Shown here piece by piece: positions 22,304-34,189 of a stretch of DNA of 64,000 nucleotides (position 1 is the stretch's first letter; each line of letters begins with the position of its first letter). This DNA comes from Chimonanthus salicifolius (taxonomy: Eukaryota; Streptophyta; Magnoliopsida; Laurales; Calycanthaceae). Where the stretch lies: contig CM023539.1 in assembly GCA_013350335.1 (NCBI GenBank), positions 25,723,043 to 25,787,042 of the forward strand, written 5' to 3'. Position numbers and translations under genes: made by a program. The notes under the pieces are model-generated. The model searched no databases and was not told where the DNA came from. It saw only the letters and a program-made list of their open reading frames with translations.

Positions 22304-25300
22304 TGTAACATCCTGGATTTTTCAATGCATTATTATATTGGATTTTGTCTATTTAAATTGTTAAATTTAAGATTTACGGATGGAATGAATGTTAGATGGG
22401 TAAGAATTGGGTCAATGGCCCAATTATGATCCAATGGATCAAGGATAGAATTCGGATTGAAAATAATTGTATATGTATGATTAAATGGGTCAACTACCCA
22501 ATTGGGACCCAATGGATCAAAGTGAATGGATTTTGGAAAGTAAATGGGTAAAGGATTAATTTAATTGGGTCATATACCCAATTAAGACCTAAGGCATGGG
22601 ATCCACCTCAAAAAGTGAGGTGGCATGTGTATGAGGTGGCATGGCCAAGTGGAACCCAAATCCACCTCATCAAGTGAGGTGGCAAATGGTTAAGATAACC
22701 TACATGGTCGGCTAAGCCATGGTTGACTTGCTCAACCATGGGTGAGCTCAAAGGGTGAGTTAAATTATGTTGGGTTGGGAATTAAAATCACTTGAGTTAA
22801 GTGGCCAATGAGTTCAAGTAAATTAAGTGCGTTAGAGTTGAGTAAGAATTCATTAATGTTGAGTTCAAGGGCTTGAGTTGGAGAAATGAGTTTAAAAAAA
22901 ATTGCATGGAGTGCGCCGAGTTACATGGAGGCTCTAAGTGAGTCAAAGGGGGAGATGGAGGGTTTCCATCCCATGGAAACCCTACACATACACGTTGGGA
23001 AGACCATAGCTTAAGCCATGTGTCTCCTTGGTTAACCAAGGGACACATGGGAAAGACCAAGGAGTAATGAGGGTGGTTGGGAGACTAGGGCTGATTACAA
23101 AGGACACACACCAAACCCTTAGCCGATTTTCCATCTCAAGAAAGATAGAATTTTCATCTCTCTCCCTCTCCCTCTATCCCTCTCTCAATCAACACCTTTG
23201 GCCGACCTTTCATAGAGAATTTTCCATCTCACTCTCTCCCTCTCTCAACTACCTTGGCCGAATGCTCCATTGAAGAACAAGGAGGTCTCATCTCTCTCTC
23301 TCTCTCTCTCTCATTTTCGGTTCTAGACTTAGAGAAACCGAAGAACAAAGGAGGGAGAAGAAAGCACTAAGGAAGGAGAAGGGCTGAAGATCAGCCCTAA
23401 AGAAACGAAGGAGATGCGGAAAGAAGGTAAAGTTTATGTTCATAGTATTAAATTTAAGAAAACTAAGGGAACCATGGTTTCGGCTATGGAATGGCCGAAA
23501 CCATGGGGTCCATATTTGATTGAGATGTTTGGGCGGCCAGCTGGTTATATGGGCCATGAACTGAAAAATACGTCCAAGAAAATGGTTAAATGATTGAATA
23601 AAAGAATGGATCTGAAACTATGTGTAATACGAAGATTGGGAGAATAATGGACAAGACCCTAGTGTGGTTAGTGAGAAGGGCATACTCACTGATTTTAAAA
23701 ATATATGGGTGAGATTATATATGTTAAATATAAGAAATGAATTTCATAAGGAAAGGTCAAGCCAAACATCAAATAAAATGAGGACTGATCACGGATTGCA
23801 CTGTCTGCGGATGGGTATCACCATATGCGGACGGGTTTTTATTGTCCGCGGGACGGGTTTCGACCGTCAGTGGATGGATAATAAACTGGACATGGGTTGT
23901 CTGAGGACTGGTTTCTGCCGTCGGCGGGGCGGGTTTCTACCGTCTGCGGATGGGTAACATACATAAATTTTATATGGTCTGCGAACGGGTTGTATGTATG
24001 TAGGATGGGTTACACTATCTGAGGGACGGGTGTCTACCTTCCGAGGGACGGGTTTTTATCGTCCGCGGAAGGGTGTGGACCGTCCGCAGGACGGGTAAAG
24101 GGTGTGGACTATCAGCGGGTAGCGGACAGCGAGTATCGGACCACGGCTGTGCGCTGCCTGTGGAAGGGTTTATATCGTCCGCCGGACGAGTTTCGATAGT
24201 CCGTGGGACGGGTTTCTATCGTCTGGGGGATGGGCAGCGGACAGGTAACCAATTGATTTTAAAAGTGAAGTTTTTATATGATTTTCCTTTTCCAGATGGT
24301 TAAGTTTAACTGGAAGGATGTAAGGAATGATTTAAATCAATTGGATAATTAATTTGATTATTTTATATGATGGAATTCATTTAAGGTAAAAAGATTCCAC
24401 AAGCGGGGTGTGATCGATTTTGACAAAATCGTTTCATGTCACATCACAAAACATCAAGGATACAATACTTGGACGTGGGTAGGATTCCTACCTTGTTAAA
24501 ACACTTTGGATTATGTACATGTAATGGTTTTATTTCCATATTTGATGATCTATTTTGGATATCAAAATGCGTATGTTTTAATAATAGAATTTCAATGCTA
24601 TTATGTAATTTAATATGAAATAGCATGTTTGCACTCACATCTCATGCATGGCATGGGAGGGAACATATGAGAGGAGTACACGCTCCATTGGAGTATCCGA
24701 TAAACAAACGTGGGGAGGGATCCACATTGATTCCGATTGACATATGAGAAATGGTATATGTCGTTTGAAATGAAAGAGGAGTCCACGCTCCATTCGGTGG
24801 GACCGATAAGGCATACGTGGGGAGTCATGACAATGAATACCTTGATGTGGCTTGTTCATCAAGAGGATTATCTATGTGTTTTGAGATATGGTTGATGGGT
24901 GGGAAATCATTGGCATATGACACCCATGGCATGCCATTGAATTAGCATGATTTTGATATTATGTATCTATTATGATTTTATACTAATCCTTGTGTATGAC
25001 CCTACTCGGAATACCTACTGGGAGCGTTAACTAACGCCTTACTTCTACCTTAGATGATGGTACAGGGAAAGGAATGGACGATGGATGCGAAAAGAGCCAA
25101 GCTTAGGAGCTTGGGCAGCTTATTGCTTATTTTATTTAAGTTTTAATTTTGGACAATGTATTTGAGTTAATTGCATTTTGGGACTGTAATAACTTAGATA
25201 TTATTTTGCTATGGTTTGTCGTTACTTTCGGATATTAAGTTCAGTTAAGTTATGGGTGATTGACTTCCTTGCTAAGTAAAAGGTTATGGTCGGTTTTTGT

Positions 25301-25528
25301 AATCAAATATTATTTCTGCAACGTGTTTATTCCGCAAGTATAGCTTTAAAGCGTGTGAACTGTTTTAGTGGACTCGGTCCATGCACACGTATCGTTGGCC
25401 AGTTAAGGGTAGGGCTTTGGAAGCTCGGACTTTGCTCGCTTCGTGGCGTTCCGCTCTCTCTCACTCTTTATATTAAAAAAAAAATTAGACTTTGATTTTC
25501 GGAGAGTGAAAAAGGGCGGGGCGTTAGA
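22304..25528 (+). mobile_element. Solo LTR, family S (copy S1), 3225 bp
   Basis: Starts TGTAACATCC, ends GGGCGGGGCGTTAGA (final CA mutated), with perfect TSD TTGCA (22299-22303 and 25529-25533). It shares with the other S copies the CCCAATTGGGACCCAATGG words, TCATGCATGGCATGGGAGGG (24640), the CTACTGGG..GTT motif (25015), AGGAGCTTGG (25108) and the GGCCAGTTAAGGGT tail. It carries only one or two of the TTCGGCC hairpins; a different GC-rich array (23801-24240) replaces the rest. No internal region or genes. Confidence 0.9.
23801..24240. repeat. GC-rich iterated motif (GTCCGCGGGACGGGTTT)
   Basis: About fourteen degenerate units, for example TTGTCCGCGGGACGGGTTTC near 23850 and CCGTCCGCAGGACGGGTAAAG near 24080. 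TCCGCGGGA inside the unit is nearly palindromic. The region is far more GC-rich than its surroundings. Confidence 0.85.
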
Positions 25529-26106
25529 TTGCAAGAGATGGGGAGAGCAAGGAGAAAGGTTGGTGCTGGTCCAGATTCAGATCTGGTGAGTGCAATGAGA
25601 GCAGATGCAAGAATGGTTGGCTGGCTGGTTGTAGAGCAGCAAACGATGTATGCCGAGAAGGGGGACAAACAATGTAAGAGATCGGAGGAGATGAGCGTGC
25701 AGATGTCAATTGCTACAATACGATGGCTGCTAGTTTTGCTCGACGAGATCTGAGATGTAAAGGGCTGCATGATAGGAAAGAGGCAGCAGAATTGATGTGT
25801 GGTAGTGATAGCAGAGGTGTGAATCGCACAGTAGATCGGCCTGAACGGTACACGGTCGGCTAGACATAGATGGACACTGAACAGATCCGGTATTAAAGTC
25901 CTTGCAGGAAGCACAAGCAACGACAGAGATCTGAAGACTCAGATTTGGCAGAGTGGGTCTCAGATCTGTTTGGGGAAGACGAGCGGCAAGCAAATCGAAC
26001 AGCAGTGGGCGGCAAGGGGGAGACTGCAAATCGAAGAGCAAATAGTGCAGCAGATGGCAATTGCAAAACGAAAATGCCAGAAGAACCAAGATCGGGATCA
26101 AGCACT

Positions 26107-26120
26107 GGCTCATGATACCA
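26107..26120 (-). other. Primer binding site of copia
   Basis: The minus strand reads TGGTATCATGAGCC directly after the 5' LTR, a Met-tRNA-type PBS seen in plant copia elements. Confidence 0.8.
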
Positions 26121-26249
26121 TGTTAGGATCAGAGAATCTATCTTCTTATTGCAAACAAAGTAAGTACTTATACATAACACAACCCTAAACCCCAAATTAA
26201 GAAAGGACTAAACTACCCCTAAGAATATAAATAAGTTACATATCTAACA
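26121..26249 (-). repeat. Copia 5' LTR
   Basis: 129 bp, starting TGTTAGGATCAGAG (plus strand) and ending TATCTAACA. It differs from the left LTR at a handful of positions, so this insertion is younger than most elements here. Confidence 0.92.
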
Positions 26250-26254
26250 AAAAC

Positions 26255-27288
26255 ACCCAACGTTGGGCCTTATGGGTAACTAAATAGGTAAATGGAAGGG
26301 ATAAGAATGAGGAAGAGGAACAAATATCTACTGGTTTGGCCGGTTTGGTGAGGAAAAATATCCCTGGGCATAAGCGTTGGGAACAAGTTCTTGCAGCCCC
26401 AAGGTGATTGAACTCTGGGCCCAAACAGTTCCTATCTATAAAGATTTTAAGACTGGAAACCAGTCCCTACAATCAATGGTTCATGGGTTGGTTTTTCCTA
26501 ACTCATATACTATTTACTGATATATTGTTGTAAGTAAAGAAAGGCATGAATGAAGTGAGAAGATAAGGAGACTAACTGCTTGGGAAAAAGAGAAACTGCC
26601 AAAGAGTTTGGTGCCAAGATGAAAAAGATTTCGCAAGCAATAGAGAAGAAAGGTGGTGCAAATAACAGGCACAAGTATATATAACTTTACAATCGTCGGA
26701 GTCGGTCTATGAAATAGAAACTTAGTGGAATTAGAATTTTGTGTGATGAAGGGAATAATGAATCGAGAAAGGAGTGGGTCCCCAAGGAGTTACAACTTGG
26801 GAGTTGGGACTAATTAAGCTCATAATGTGTACAAGGATGGATTGTTAGAAATTTCTAGTAAGAGGGGGAAAAAAGAGGGGGTGAAATTCGACCCTTGTTT
26901 TCTAATATTGTGTTTTGAAAATTAGATCTTTATTTATTTATTTATAACAAATGAATAAATCCAACAAAACAAGCAAAATAAAATTTAAATAAAAGAGGCA
27001 AAATAGTCTTTTCATAAAATATTGAAAATCCGATAAAAATCCATTTAATTATTTTATTTAATTTACCTAATTTATCACCAATTTATTTATTTTCAAATGT
27101 GTAAACTAATTGAGGGAAAATGTGTATGCAATGGGAATTAACTAAAATTCTAAGTCAAGTGTATTTTAAAACAATAGTTTTTTTGAAAGAAATTAAAATA
27201 ACAAACACACACATCATCACCTTAATCCACTTACACTCTAATTATACCTATTTACCCTAACCCTGCTTTTCAGGACAGGGTCACTACA
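26255..27288 (-). repeat. 5' LTR of element C, second part
   Basis: Continues the LTR broken at 14479. On the minus strand it starts TGTAGTGACCCTGTCC at 27288. Non-coding and AT-rich to the right. Assignment rests on the flanking 4-of-5 TSD and TG...CA ends. Confidence 0.55.
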
Positions 27289-28611
27289 ACTCAACCCCTT
27301 TGTGTTCACACCTTGCACGAATTTTTCTCGGTTTTTTTCACCTCCTTACCTCCTTTAAGTCATTCCATGTTTAGCACAAACCATATCAGCCCTCTAAGTG
27401 TCCCTTGCTTTGTTTAAATCTTTAAATGCAATCCATTCACTCCACCTCCTTTCATCTATAAATACTATCTATCTCCCATTGAGAAAAATGAACTTGGCTA
27501 GAGAATTGAAGGGCTGTGAAAAAGAGAGGAATTGAAGAGGAAGAGAGGAGAAGACCTTGGGGAATTTTTCATTGGGTTCCTGTGGTTGGTGATTTAAATT
27601 TCTATTATATTTTCTTCTCTTTTTAATTTCAAATTCCATTGAGTTGTAATTTCAGTTTCTTGTTCTGAATAAATTAAAGGTGTGCTGAAATATTAGTCTA
27701 TGGTTTTCCAATTATTCAATTATTGTGTGATAGAAGTTTGATTTGATTTTTATTCTTTTAATAAGATTATGTGTTGATTTAATTTAAAGTTTCCAAATTA
27801 AATGCATTGAAATATTTAGATTAAATAGAGTTCCTTCTTCGATCTAAGGCTCTTATTAAGATCCCTCTTTTTAAGAGTGCATTAGAATATTTAGGTCTGA
27901 AGAAAAATGTTTAAAATCTGTTTAGTCTAAGGTTTAATTTGGAATTCTTAATTAATGAAGTTCATTGATCTTATTTCTAGAATAATTATGGATGAAAATT
28001 TTTAATGCATGGTTGGTAATTTAGTGAGCTCTGTAGTAGGCCTTTATTTTATTTTTAAAATATGGATAATAATGTCTCATTGATTCTTTGAGCCAATTTC
28101 ATTATAAATATGTATAGAGGTAATTCTAGGTGTTTTATCTTTATTTTTGTTTATAAAATTCAAATTCTTGAAAATTGTGGAACTAAGTTGGAAATAATCT
28201 AATCACATCTTAATTTTGTGTTCTAAGTTAGATTGACATTATTTAATATTTTAGATTACTTCCACCATCTTAATTGAAATTAGATTTAAAATTTGTATTT
28301 TTCATGAAAATTAGATTTCTTCAATAGATAGTTTCTATTTTAGGTGTGATTCCTATTTTTGGACTTGTTTTTATTTTTAGAATATTTCTAAATTAACATT
28401 AAATTTCCTAGATTAGAGAAATGATTCCATATTTATGATTTGTTTTTATGATTTTCTAATTTTTTTTAAATATAATTCAATGGTATATTTTTCATATATA
28501 TATTTTCCTAAATTTCGATGAGTTCGACCTTACACTCCTAAGCTATATTATAAATGGTTTGTGCGCTTGCGAGTATAAATTTAAAACACAACACACCACA
28601 GTATTATGAGC

Positions 28612-29152
28612 CAAGTTACACTCCTTCATCTAGTGACTTTTGCTGAGGTAGTTGACAAGGCCACAACAAGAATGGCGAGTGCAATGCAATTTTAGCCATC
28701 TTCTCAGAGCAAAAATTAAGTGTTTTGCCATGGAAAACAAAACGAAGACTAGCTCCCACTCATCTCGTGGATCTTCTTGTTAGCCGAGATAGTCGGCAGG
28801 GAGAGATGACGAGTCAGGGACTCGTGCAGTTGAGTGCCAGATTTGTGGCAAGAGAGGACATTCAACCAAATCTTGTTATCAGCGGTTTGGATCTAATAAG
28901 AGGCTTTGCTTAACCTACAAGCAGGGAGGACACATTTCTAAGAGTTGTCCTCAAGGTGCAGGCAACAGTCGAGCAGTGGCCCCCCAGCAGGCAATGAGAG
29001 CAACACCTATTCTTGCCTAGAGACAGACCCCGCATACTTCAGCAACTAGTTCTCAAACCCGACTTAGACAGAGGTAGTGGTCATCAGGGTCATGGTGCTT
29101 ATATCAGGTGTTAGCTGCTATAGCTTAGACTGGAGAGACTATTGATACTCCA
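28612..29152 (+). pseudogene. gag: Ty3 gag, C-terminal half with zinc knuckles (element 1)
   Basis: Resumes the gag broken at 9898: the frame at 28612 gives LLHLVTFAEVVDKA, the helix that normally follows RFE by about 17 residues. After a frameshift come two CCHC zinc knuckles in one frame: CQICGKRGHSTKSC (28835-28876), intact, and a second at 28907-28948 whose second Cys is Tyr. A Q/P/T-rich linker with stops leads to the protease. It would bind element RNA if intact. Confidence 0.85.
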
Positions 29153-29467
29153 GTGATGCACGATATATTACCTTTCTACAGTTCGTGGGCTCATGTATTA
29201 TTTGATTCTGGTGCATCACATTCATTCATTACATCATGGTTTGCACATTTGTTGGGACTCCAGACCAGGTTGGTTCTCACACCATTGAGTGTCACATCCC
29301 CACCGGGACAGGAGACATTAGTTGACAGAGTGTGCAAGACTTGTGTTATGACCATTGGTAATCTTGAGTTGGAGTTTAAGTTGCTAGTTTTGGACATGTT
29401 TGGTTTTGATGTGATTTTGGACATGGACTGGTTTTCAGCCCACAGAGTTGTGAGAGACTGCTTCTAG
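29153..29467 (+). pseudogene. Ty3 aspartic protease (element 1)
   Basis: A retropepsin-like domain of about 100 residues. VLFDSGASHSFI holds the catalytic DSGA (29204-29215), followed by the flap region, and FDVILDMDWF marks the C-terminal part (usually ILGMDWL, here with G to D). It lies in the same frame as the zinc knuckles and the RT, so only stop codons, not frameshifts, break this stretch. A stop at 29465-29467 ends it. Confidence 0.9.
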
Positions 29468-29488
29468 AGAAGAGTATCTGGTCGATCG

Positions 29489-30013
29489 TTGACGGGTATT
29501 GACTTTGCTAGTAGACTGAGTCTGATTTTTATTCTGGTTGCGAGTGTTTTTCGTGGTGATGCAGTTGTACAAGGCATGATTGCCAGGCTGGGTTGGGAGG
29601 ATGTACAGGATACTCAGATTGAGATGCCTCGAGTAGTGCAGGATTTTCCAGATGTGTCTCCAGAGCGATTGACAGAGTTGTCCCCACCTCGAGAGGTTGA
29701 GTTTGTCATTGAGTTGGTGCCCGACACCTCACCCATTTCTATTACACCATACTGCATGGAACCAACGGAGTTGAGAGAGTTAGGGACTGAGATCACCAAG
29801 CTTTTTTCTATCGGCTTTATAGGCCCGAGTACTTCTCCTTGGGGCGCGACGACTTTACTTGTTAAGAAGAAAGATGGCACGATGAGAATGTGCATTGACT
29901 ACCGGAAGTTGAACCGGGTGACAGTGAAGAACAAATACCCACTGCCCAGGATCGACGATCTCTTCGATTAGTTGAGAGGAGCTAATCACTTCTCTAAGAT
30001 TAACCTCCGGTCC
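29489..30013 (+). pseudogene. Ty3 reverse transcriptase, first part (element 1)
   Basis: Carries the linker [38 protein letters not shown], the finger motif [40 protein letters not shown], a stop at 29969, and FSKINLRS. The sequence then halts at 30013 in the middle of a conserved codon run, because a solo LTR is inserted. It resumes in frame at 33945. Confidence 0.92.
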
Positions 30014-30674
30014 TGTAATACCCTAGATTTTCAGTATATCAATATTTACGAAAATTGCCATTGAAATGGTGAATTAAAAGGATATGGCCTTAGATGGGTA
30101 AATTGTGGGGTCAATTGTTCAATTAAGACCCAAAGGTTATGGAATGGTTGTATGTAGAGTAAATGGGTAAGTTACAATTATTTGGGTCATGGTGACTATT
30201 TGGGTCAAAATGGCCAATTGGGACCCAATGGGTCAAATTTGACTGGATAGACCCTTAGGTGAGCTCAAGCCTAATTGGGTTAAGTTGATTAAATGATTGA
30301 GTTTAGATTGAGTTCAGTTAAAGGATTGAGTTTGGATTGAGTTGAAATAAATGATAGGAGTTTGGTTGAGTTAAATTAAATGAATGGGCTTGAGTTGAGG
30401 GAGTTAAGTTAATTTTAAGTAAGTGAAGTGTGTGAATGAGAGTGGAATGTTTGATTTCAAGTTCCAAACAAAGAAAAACGTTGGATGCAAGGGAGGTCAG
30501 TTCATGCATGTAACTCCTAGATAAGAAATGAATGGAGGTGGCGGTTTTGGGAGTTACATATGGTGAAGCGTTATGTTTTAAATTCAAGATATTATGCACG
30601 TTGGAATGGCATGAGGGTTTATTCCATGCATGGGTCTCCAAAGGGACAACCAAAGGAAGAACGGTTTAGCATAT

Positions 30675-31109
30675 GGGAGTTTCATCTCAAAGATGAAACC
30701 CCCACATGAAACATAAATGAGGAGAGGTTACACCAAGATTCCAAGTTCAAAATGCACCATACGTTTGGTTGCATGGGAAGTTTTGCCCATGCATAAAACC
30801 CCCACATGGGCAAATAATGGAAGGTGGCGGTTATGGATTTCAAACTCAAGCATGACCGTTGGGTGCCATGGGAGTTTCATCTCAAGGATGAAACCCCCAA
30901 GATGGAAGATGAATGGGGCTAGTGAGGTTATACAAGACAAGGTATGGAAGCCGTTGGGTGCCTTGGGAGTTTCATCTCAAGGATGAAACCCCAAGGGAGG
31001 CACTAAGAAGTGGAGTTACAAATGGGTTCACACATGGAGTAGGTTGCACCAAGGCAGCCCAAGAGTCAAAACCGTTGGGAGGGTTTCATCTCAAGGATGA
31101 AACCCCCAA
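30675..31109. repeat. Iterated GTTTCATC-TCAAG-GATGAAAC hairpins
   Basis: Four copies at 30675, 30870, 30965 and 31081, each an 8-bp inverted repeat with a 4-5-base loop, flanked by GGGA and CCCC(C)A. Degenerate copies lie between (near 30777). Confidence 0.9.
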
Positions 31110-31763
31110 ATGGATTAAGTGAAGGAAATGATTGGGGAGGGGAGTTACAAGTGGTGCCACCAAGAGACATCACCATGGGCTGAAATTCATTAACCAAAGG
31201 AGTTCTCATTTCTCTCTCTCCCTCTCCCTCCATTGGACGTTTTTCACATCTCAAGACAAAGAACCTTGGCTAGGTTGTCTCTCACACAAATCAGTCCTTG
31301 GCCTGATCCCTCCACCAAGAGAAGAGGACTTAGAGAAAAGGAGTTGCATCTCTAGGTTTATCACTTCCATCCAAGGCCACGTTTCTATCTCTCTCTCTCT
31401 CAAATCGATACTTTGGCCGAACCAACCTTTGGTGATCTCATCTTGATCAAGCTCATATATTGGCTGAAGATCAAAGAGAAGAGGAAGAAGGAAGGCTAAG
31501 GATCAAAGAGGAGCAAAAGGAAACCGGAAGAGCCGTGGGATTGGTAATTAGTCCATTTTTTAAAGGAGTTGAAGAAACCTTGAAAAGTCCATTTTCTTGG
31601 ATTAAATGGTGGCCAAAATATTATGGGCCATGGATCTAAAATCCATCCAAGAAAGGGGATGGGAAATGGATAAACCCTAATGGGTAAGGTAAGTTATGAA
31701 TAATGGAACAACTAAGGACACTTTGTATATCTATGGGTTATGTATGCATGGCAAAAGGGGTTC

Positions 31764-32873
31764 AAAGATCATGGTTTGGCCATTGCATAGCGAAACCCTA
31801 ACTGTTGTGGAGATATGGAAAGGATCTCATGTATGTCAAAGATATGGTGAATGATCAAGATGTATGGTTTGGCCTTTGCATGGCCAAACCCTAGGGTTTC
31901 TTGTATGAGAACCATCAAGTAACAAATCATGGAAATATGGTTTTTGAAGAATTAATGAACCATAGGGTTCGGCCATGCTGTATGGCCGAACCCCATGGAA
32001 GGATATTAAGTATTTCTCCATGGGTTTAAAGGATGAAAACCATGAAATGATTGGTTAATGGTTTTAGGGTTTTTAAATGGTTAAATTTTAGTAAATTTTA
32101 AAGGGATTAAGTGAGGGAAACCATGGAGAAATGGTGATGATTATTTATGGTCTTAAATGTTGCAAATAAGAGTGAGCCATGGACCATGGGTTCGGCCATG
32201 TTGTATGGCTGAACCCCATGGAGAGATTTTGTGGACTTAGATGTTTTTGGAACCATGGAGATAAGGGGAATGTTGGTAAGTTTAAAAGGTTTAAAAGTGG
32301 TTAATGATGATAACCAAAATGTATGATGAACCCCCCCCTCAAGAAGGGACTTTGTTGTGGATCAAAAATATGGTAAAGGATCTAAGAAAAATGAGGAAAA
32401 TGACATCATGGGTTCGGCCATGTTGTATGGTCGAACCCCATGAGCCATTTTATGGCTAAGTTTGGGTCTAGGCATGTACTAAAATGAATGGGTATTAAGT
32501 TAAGGAAATGGATGATGTATAATGATTTTTATGCCATGGTTGATGAGTCATTGATGGATCCATGCTTATGGATCAGTTATGGACATAGATGTGCATGAAT
32601 GGAAGAAGTGTTTAACCATGGAAGAAGGAGTGGCAAAAATGTAAATATGGCCAAAAATTAAAAACTGTGGGTTCGGCCATGGTGTATGGCCGAACCTCAT
32701 GGGGGATGGTTGTGGACTTAGGGACTTTTAATGATAACCTTATGTGTTGGATAAATGAACCAAAGGGTGGCTGATTTTAGACCCACAAGATTAAAATGAT
32801 CAATGGATCAAATAAGGACCCAAAAACCTAATTAGTGAGGTTCGGCCATGGTGTATGGCCGAACCCCACTAAG
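31764..32873. repeat. Iterated GGTTCGGCCAT...ATGGCCGAACC hairpins
   Basis: Seven copies at about 31768, 31866, 31969, 32188, 32410, 32670 and 32839, spaced 100-260 bp apart. The arms are 10-11 bp and the loop 4-6 bp. Loops vary more than arms, and most mismatches in an arm fall at single positions. Confidence 0.92.
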
Positions 32874-33939
32874 GCATGTATGATGGACTTAGGCATGGTT
32901 GAAACATTGGGTTAATGTGTTGATGTGTAATAAGGTAACAGAATCTCACAAGTGGGACACGATCGTGAGCGGTTGCTGGATTAAGAAGCAAAGGAAACTT
33001 GAGTGGTCTTTTGGTAGGATTCTACCTTATTGAAACATGGATATGTATATGGTTTTGTTTTATTTACTGGTTTATGTTGCAATGTATATTATGTTTCAAA
33101 AGTGAGGTTTTTAATGCTATGTATTTACATTACATAGCATATGGACATGTACATCTCATGCATGGCATGGGAGGGAAGTTTGTAACCAGAGGCTACGCTC
33201 ATTCGGAGCGTCCGTAAGGCATTCGTAGGAAGACCTTGATGTGGATAATGCCATCAAGAAGAATCCGGAGGCCACACTCTGTCGGGGCGTCCGAAAGACC
33301 ATTGTGGGAATACCTTGATGAGGAGAATTCCATCAAGAGGTTACATGTATGTGATGGGTGGGACTCTTGTATAAGACATATGGCATGGCAGGATTTCATA
33401 TGGTTTTGATGATATGATATTATATATTTTTTGTGATACTAACCCATGTGATAGCCCTACCTAGAATTCCTACTGGGCGTGTTGTTCTAATGCCCTACTT
33501 CTACCCTAGTGAATGAAACATGAAAGGAAGGGGTCGAGGATCGTGAAAGAAGCCAAGCATAGGAGCTTGGATATATGAATGGATTTTATTTATTATATTT
33601 TTGTTAAGTTATCATGGACATGTAATAATTAGATATTTGCTATAGTTTGTGAATCTAAGTTAAGTTGGTTAATGACTAAGTACTTTGCTATCTAAAATGA
33701 ACTAGTGTTAGGTTCTATTATAATCCGCAATCAGTTATGTTATATTCTGTAAAGATTATACTTTACTATGTGAGAACCATTCTCATGGACTTAGTCCATG
33801 CTCACATAGGTTTGGCCAGTTAAGGGTCGGACTTTAGAAGTCCGGACTTAACTCGCGTCGTGACACTCCTCTCTTATCACTTGTTTATTTATTAAAAAAA
33901 TAGACTCTGATTTAAGAGTGAAAAGGGCAGGGTGTTACA

Positions 33940-34189
33940 GGTCCTGTTATCATCAGTGGAGGGTGAGGGAGAGCGATATCCAGAAGACTGCATTTTACAC
34001 CCAATTTTGACATTATGAGTTTGTTGTGACGCCATTTGGGTTGACAAATGCGCCAACTACATTCATGGACTTGATGAACTGCATCTTCCAACTTGTTATA
34101 TATGATATCCTGATTTATTCTTCCGCGAAGGCTGAACATGAGCAGCACCTGCGTATAATGTTATAGACATTGTCAGAGCATAAGCTATA
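33940..34189 (+). pseudogene. Ty3 reverse transcriptase, second part (element 1)
   Basis: Resumes with CYHQWRVRESDIQKTAF, a stop, then [24 protein letters not shown] short deletion around 34095 joins CIFQ directly to [10 protein letters not shown], removing residues before the catalytic aspartates: the usual F-x-D-D reads I-Y-D here. It ends in EHEQHLR and then runs into LTR sequence, so RNase H and integrase are gone. Confidence 0.9.

Larger units (their letters stand above)
21941..26106 (-). other. Copia 5' leader, split by an S-family LTR
   Basis: The non-coding leader between PBS and gag is 21941-22303 plus 25534-26106. It includes a purine-rich stretch on the plus strand at 25534-25760. 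The 150-codon minus frame at 25468-25920 crosses the insertion boundary and is not a gene. Confidence 0.6.
14480..26249 (-). mobile_element. Ty1/copia element with 129-bp LTRs, twice interrupted
   Basis: Near-identical 129-bp LTRs (TGTTAGGATCAGAG...TAACA) lie at 14480-14608 and 26121-26249. The PBS complement is at 26107-26120 and the purine tract is next to the left LTR. The flanks AAAAA and AAAAC match at 4 of 5 positions. From right to left it carries gag, protease, integrase, RT and RNase H on the minus strand. Without the inserts at 16255-19523 and 22304-25533 it would be about 5.3 kb, a normal copia size. Such short LTRs are typical of the Ale/Retrofit group, but the lineage is not proven. 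It sits in the LTR of element C. Confidence 0.9.
10601..27288 (-). mobile_element. Ty3 element C, internally deleted
   Basis: A minus-strand element with its 5' LTR on the right (11924-27288, itself split by a copia), PBS complement at 11910-11921 and gag at about 10624-11651. It then ends abruptly in 23 bp that match the outer LTR terminus. Everything from the end of gag to almost the end of the 3' LTR is deleted. The flanks CCTCA (10596-10600) and ACTCA (27289-27293) match at 4 of 5 positions, consistent with an old TSD. Confidence 0.7.
9899..28614 (+). mobile_element. LTR-like block copy 2, carrying further nested elements
   Basis: This is the sequence that splits gag of element 1. Its own DNA is about 9899-10600 and 27294-28614. 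The right part parallels the block at 4769-5943 (TATA box, purine-rich leader, AT-rich body, GTGCGCTTGCGAGTA end). The left part is AT-rich and unassigned. The flanks (TTGAC left, GTTAC right) match at only three of five positions, so the exact ends and whether this is a solo LTR are unsettled. Confidence 0.5.
30014..33939 (+). mobile_element. Solo LTR, family S (copy S2), 3926 bp, inside RT
   Basis: TGTAATACCC...GGGTGTTACA with perfect TSD GGTCC (30009-30013 and 33940-33944). Removing the element and one TSD copy restores the conserved RT frame across the junction, which proves the insertion. It contains two separate hairpin arrays (30675-31109 and 31764-32873), the TCATGCATGGCATGGGAGGG block (33157), a two-unit repeat (33180-33330), the CTACTGGGCGTGTTG motif (33472) and the AGGAGCTTGG block (33560). 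No genes. Confidence 0.95.

Noticed and set aside
22304..25528. DNA transposon with TGTAAC...GTTACA terminal inverted repeats
   Set aside because: The ends match for only about 6 bases, TSDs are 5 bp with TG..CA-type ends, and the same ends bound LTRs next to a PBS in element T. Solo LTR fits better.
25468..25920. 150-codon minus-strand frame next to copia leader
   Set aside because: Runs across the S1/copia boundary at 25528, so it cannot be an original gene; no domain recognised.
30009..33944. Intron in the element 1 RT
   Set aside because: No GT..AG borders at the joint; exact 5-bp duplication and LTR termini show a transposon insertion.
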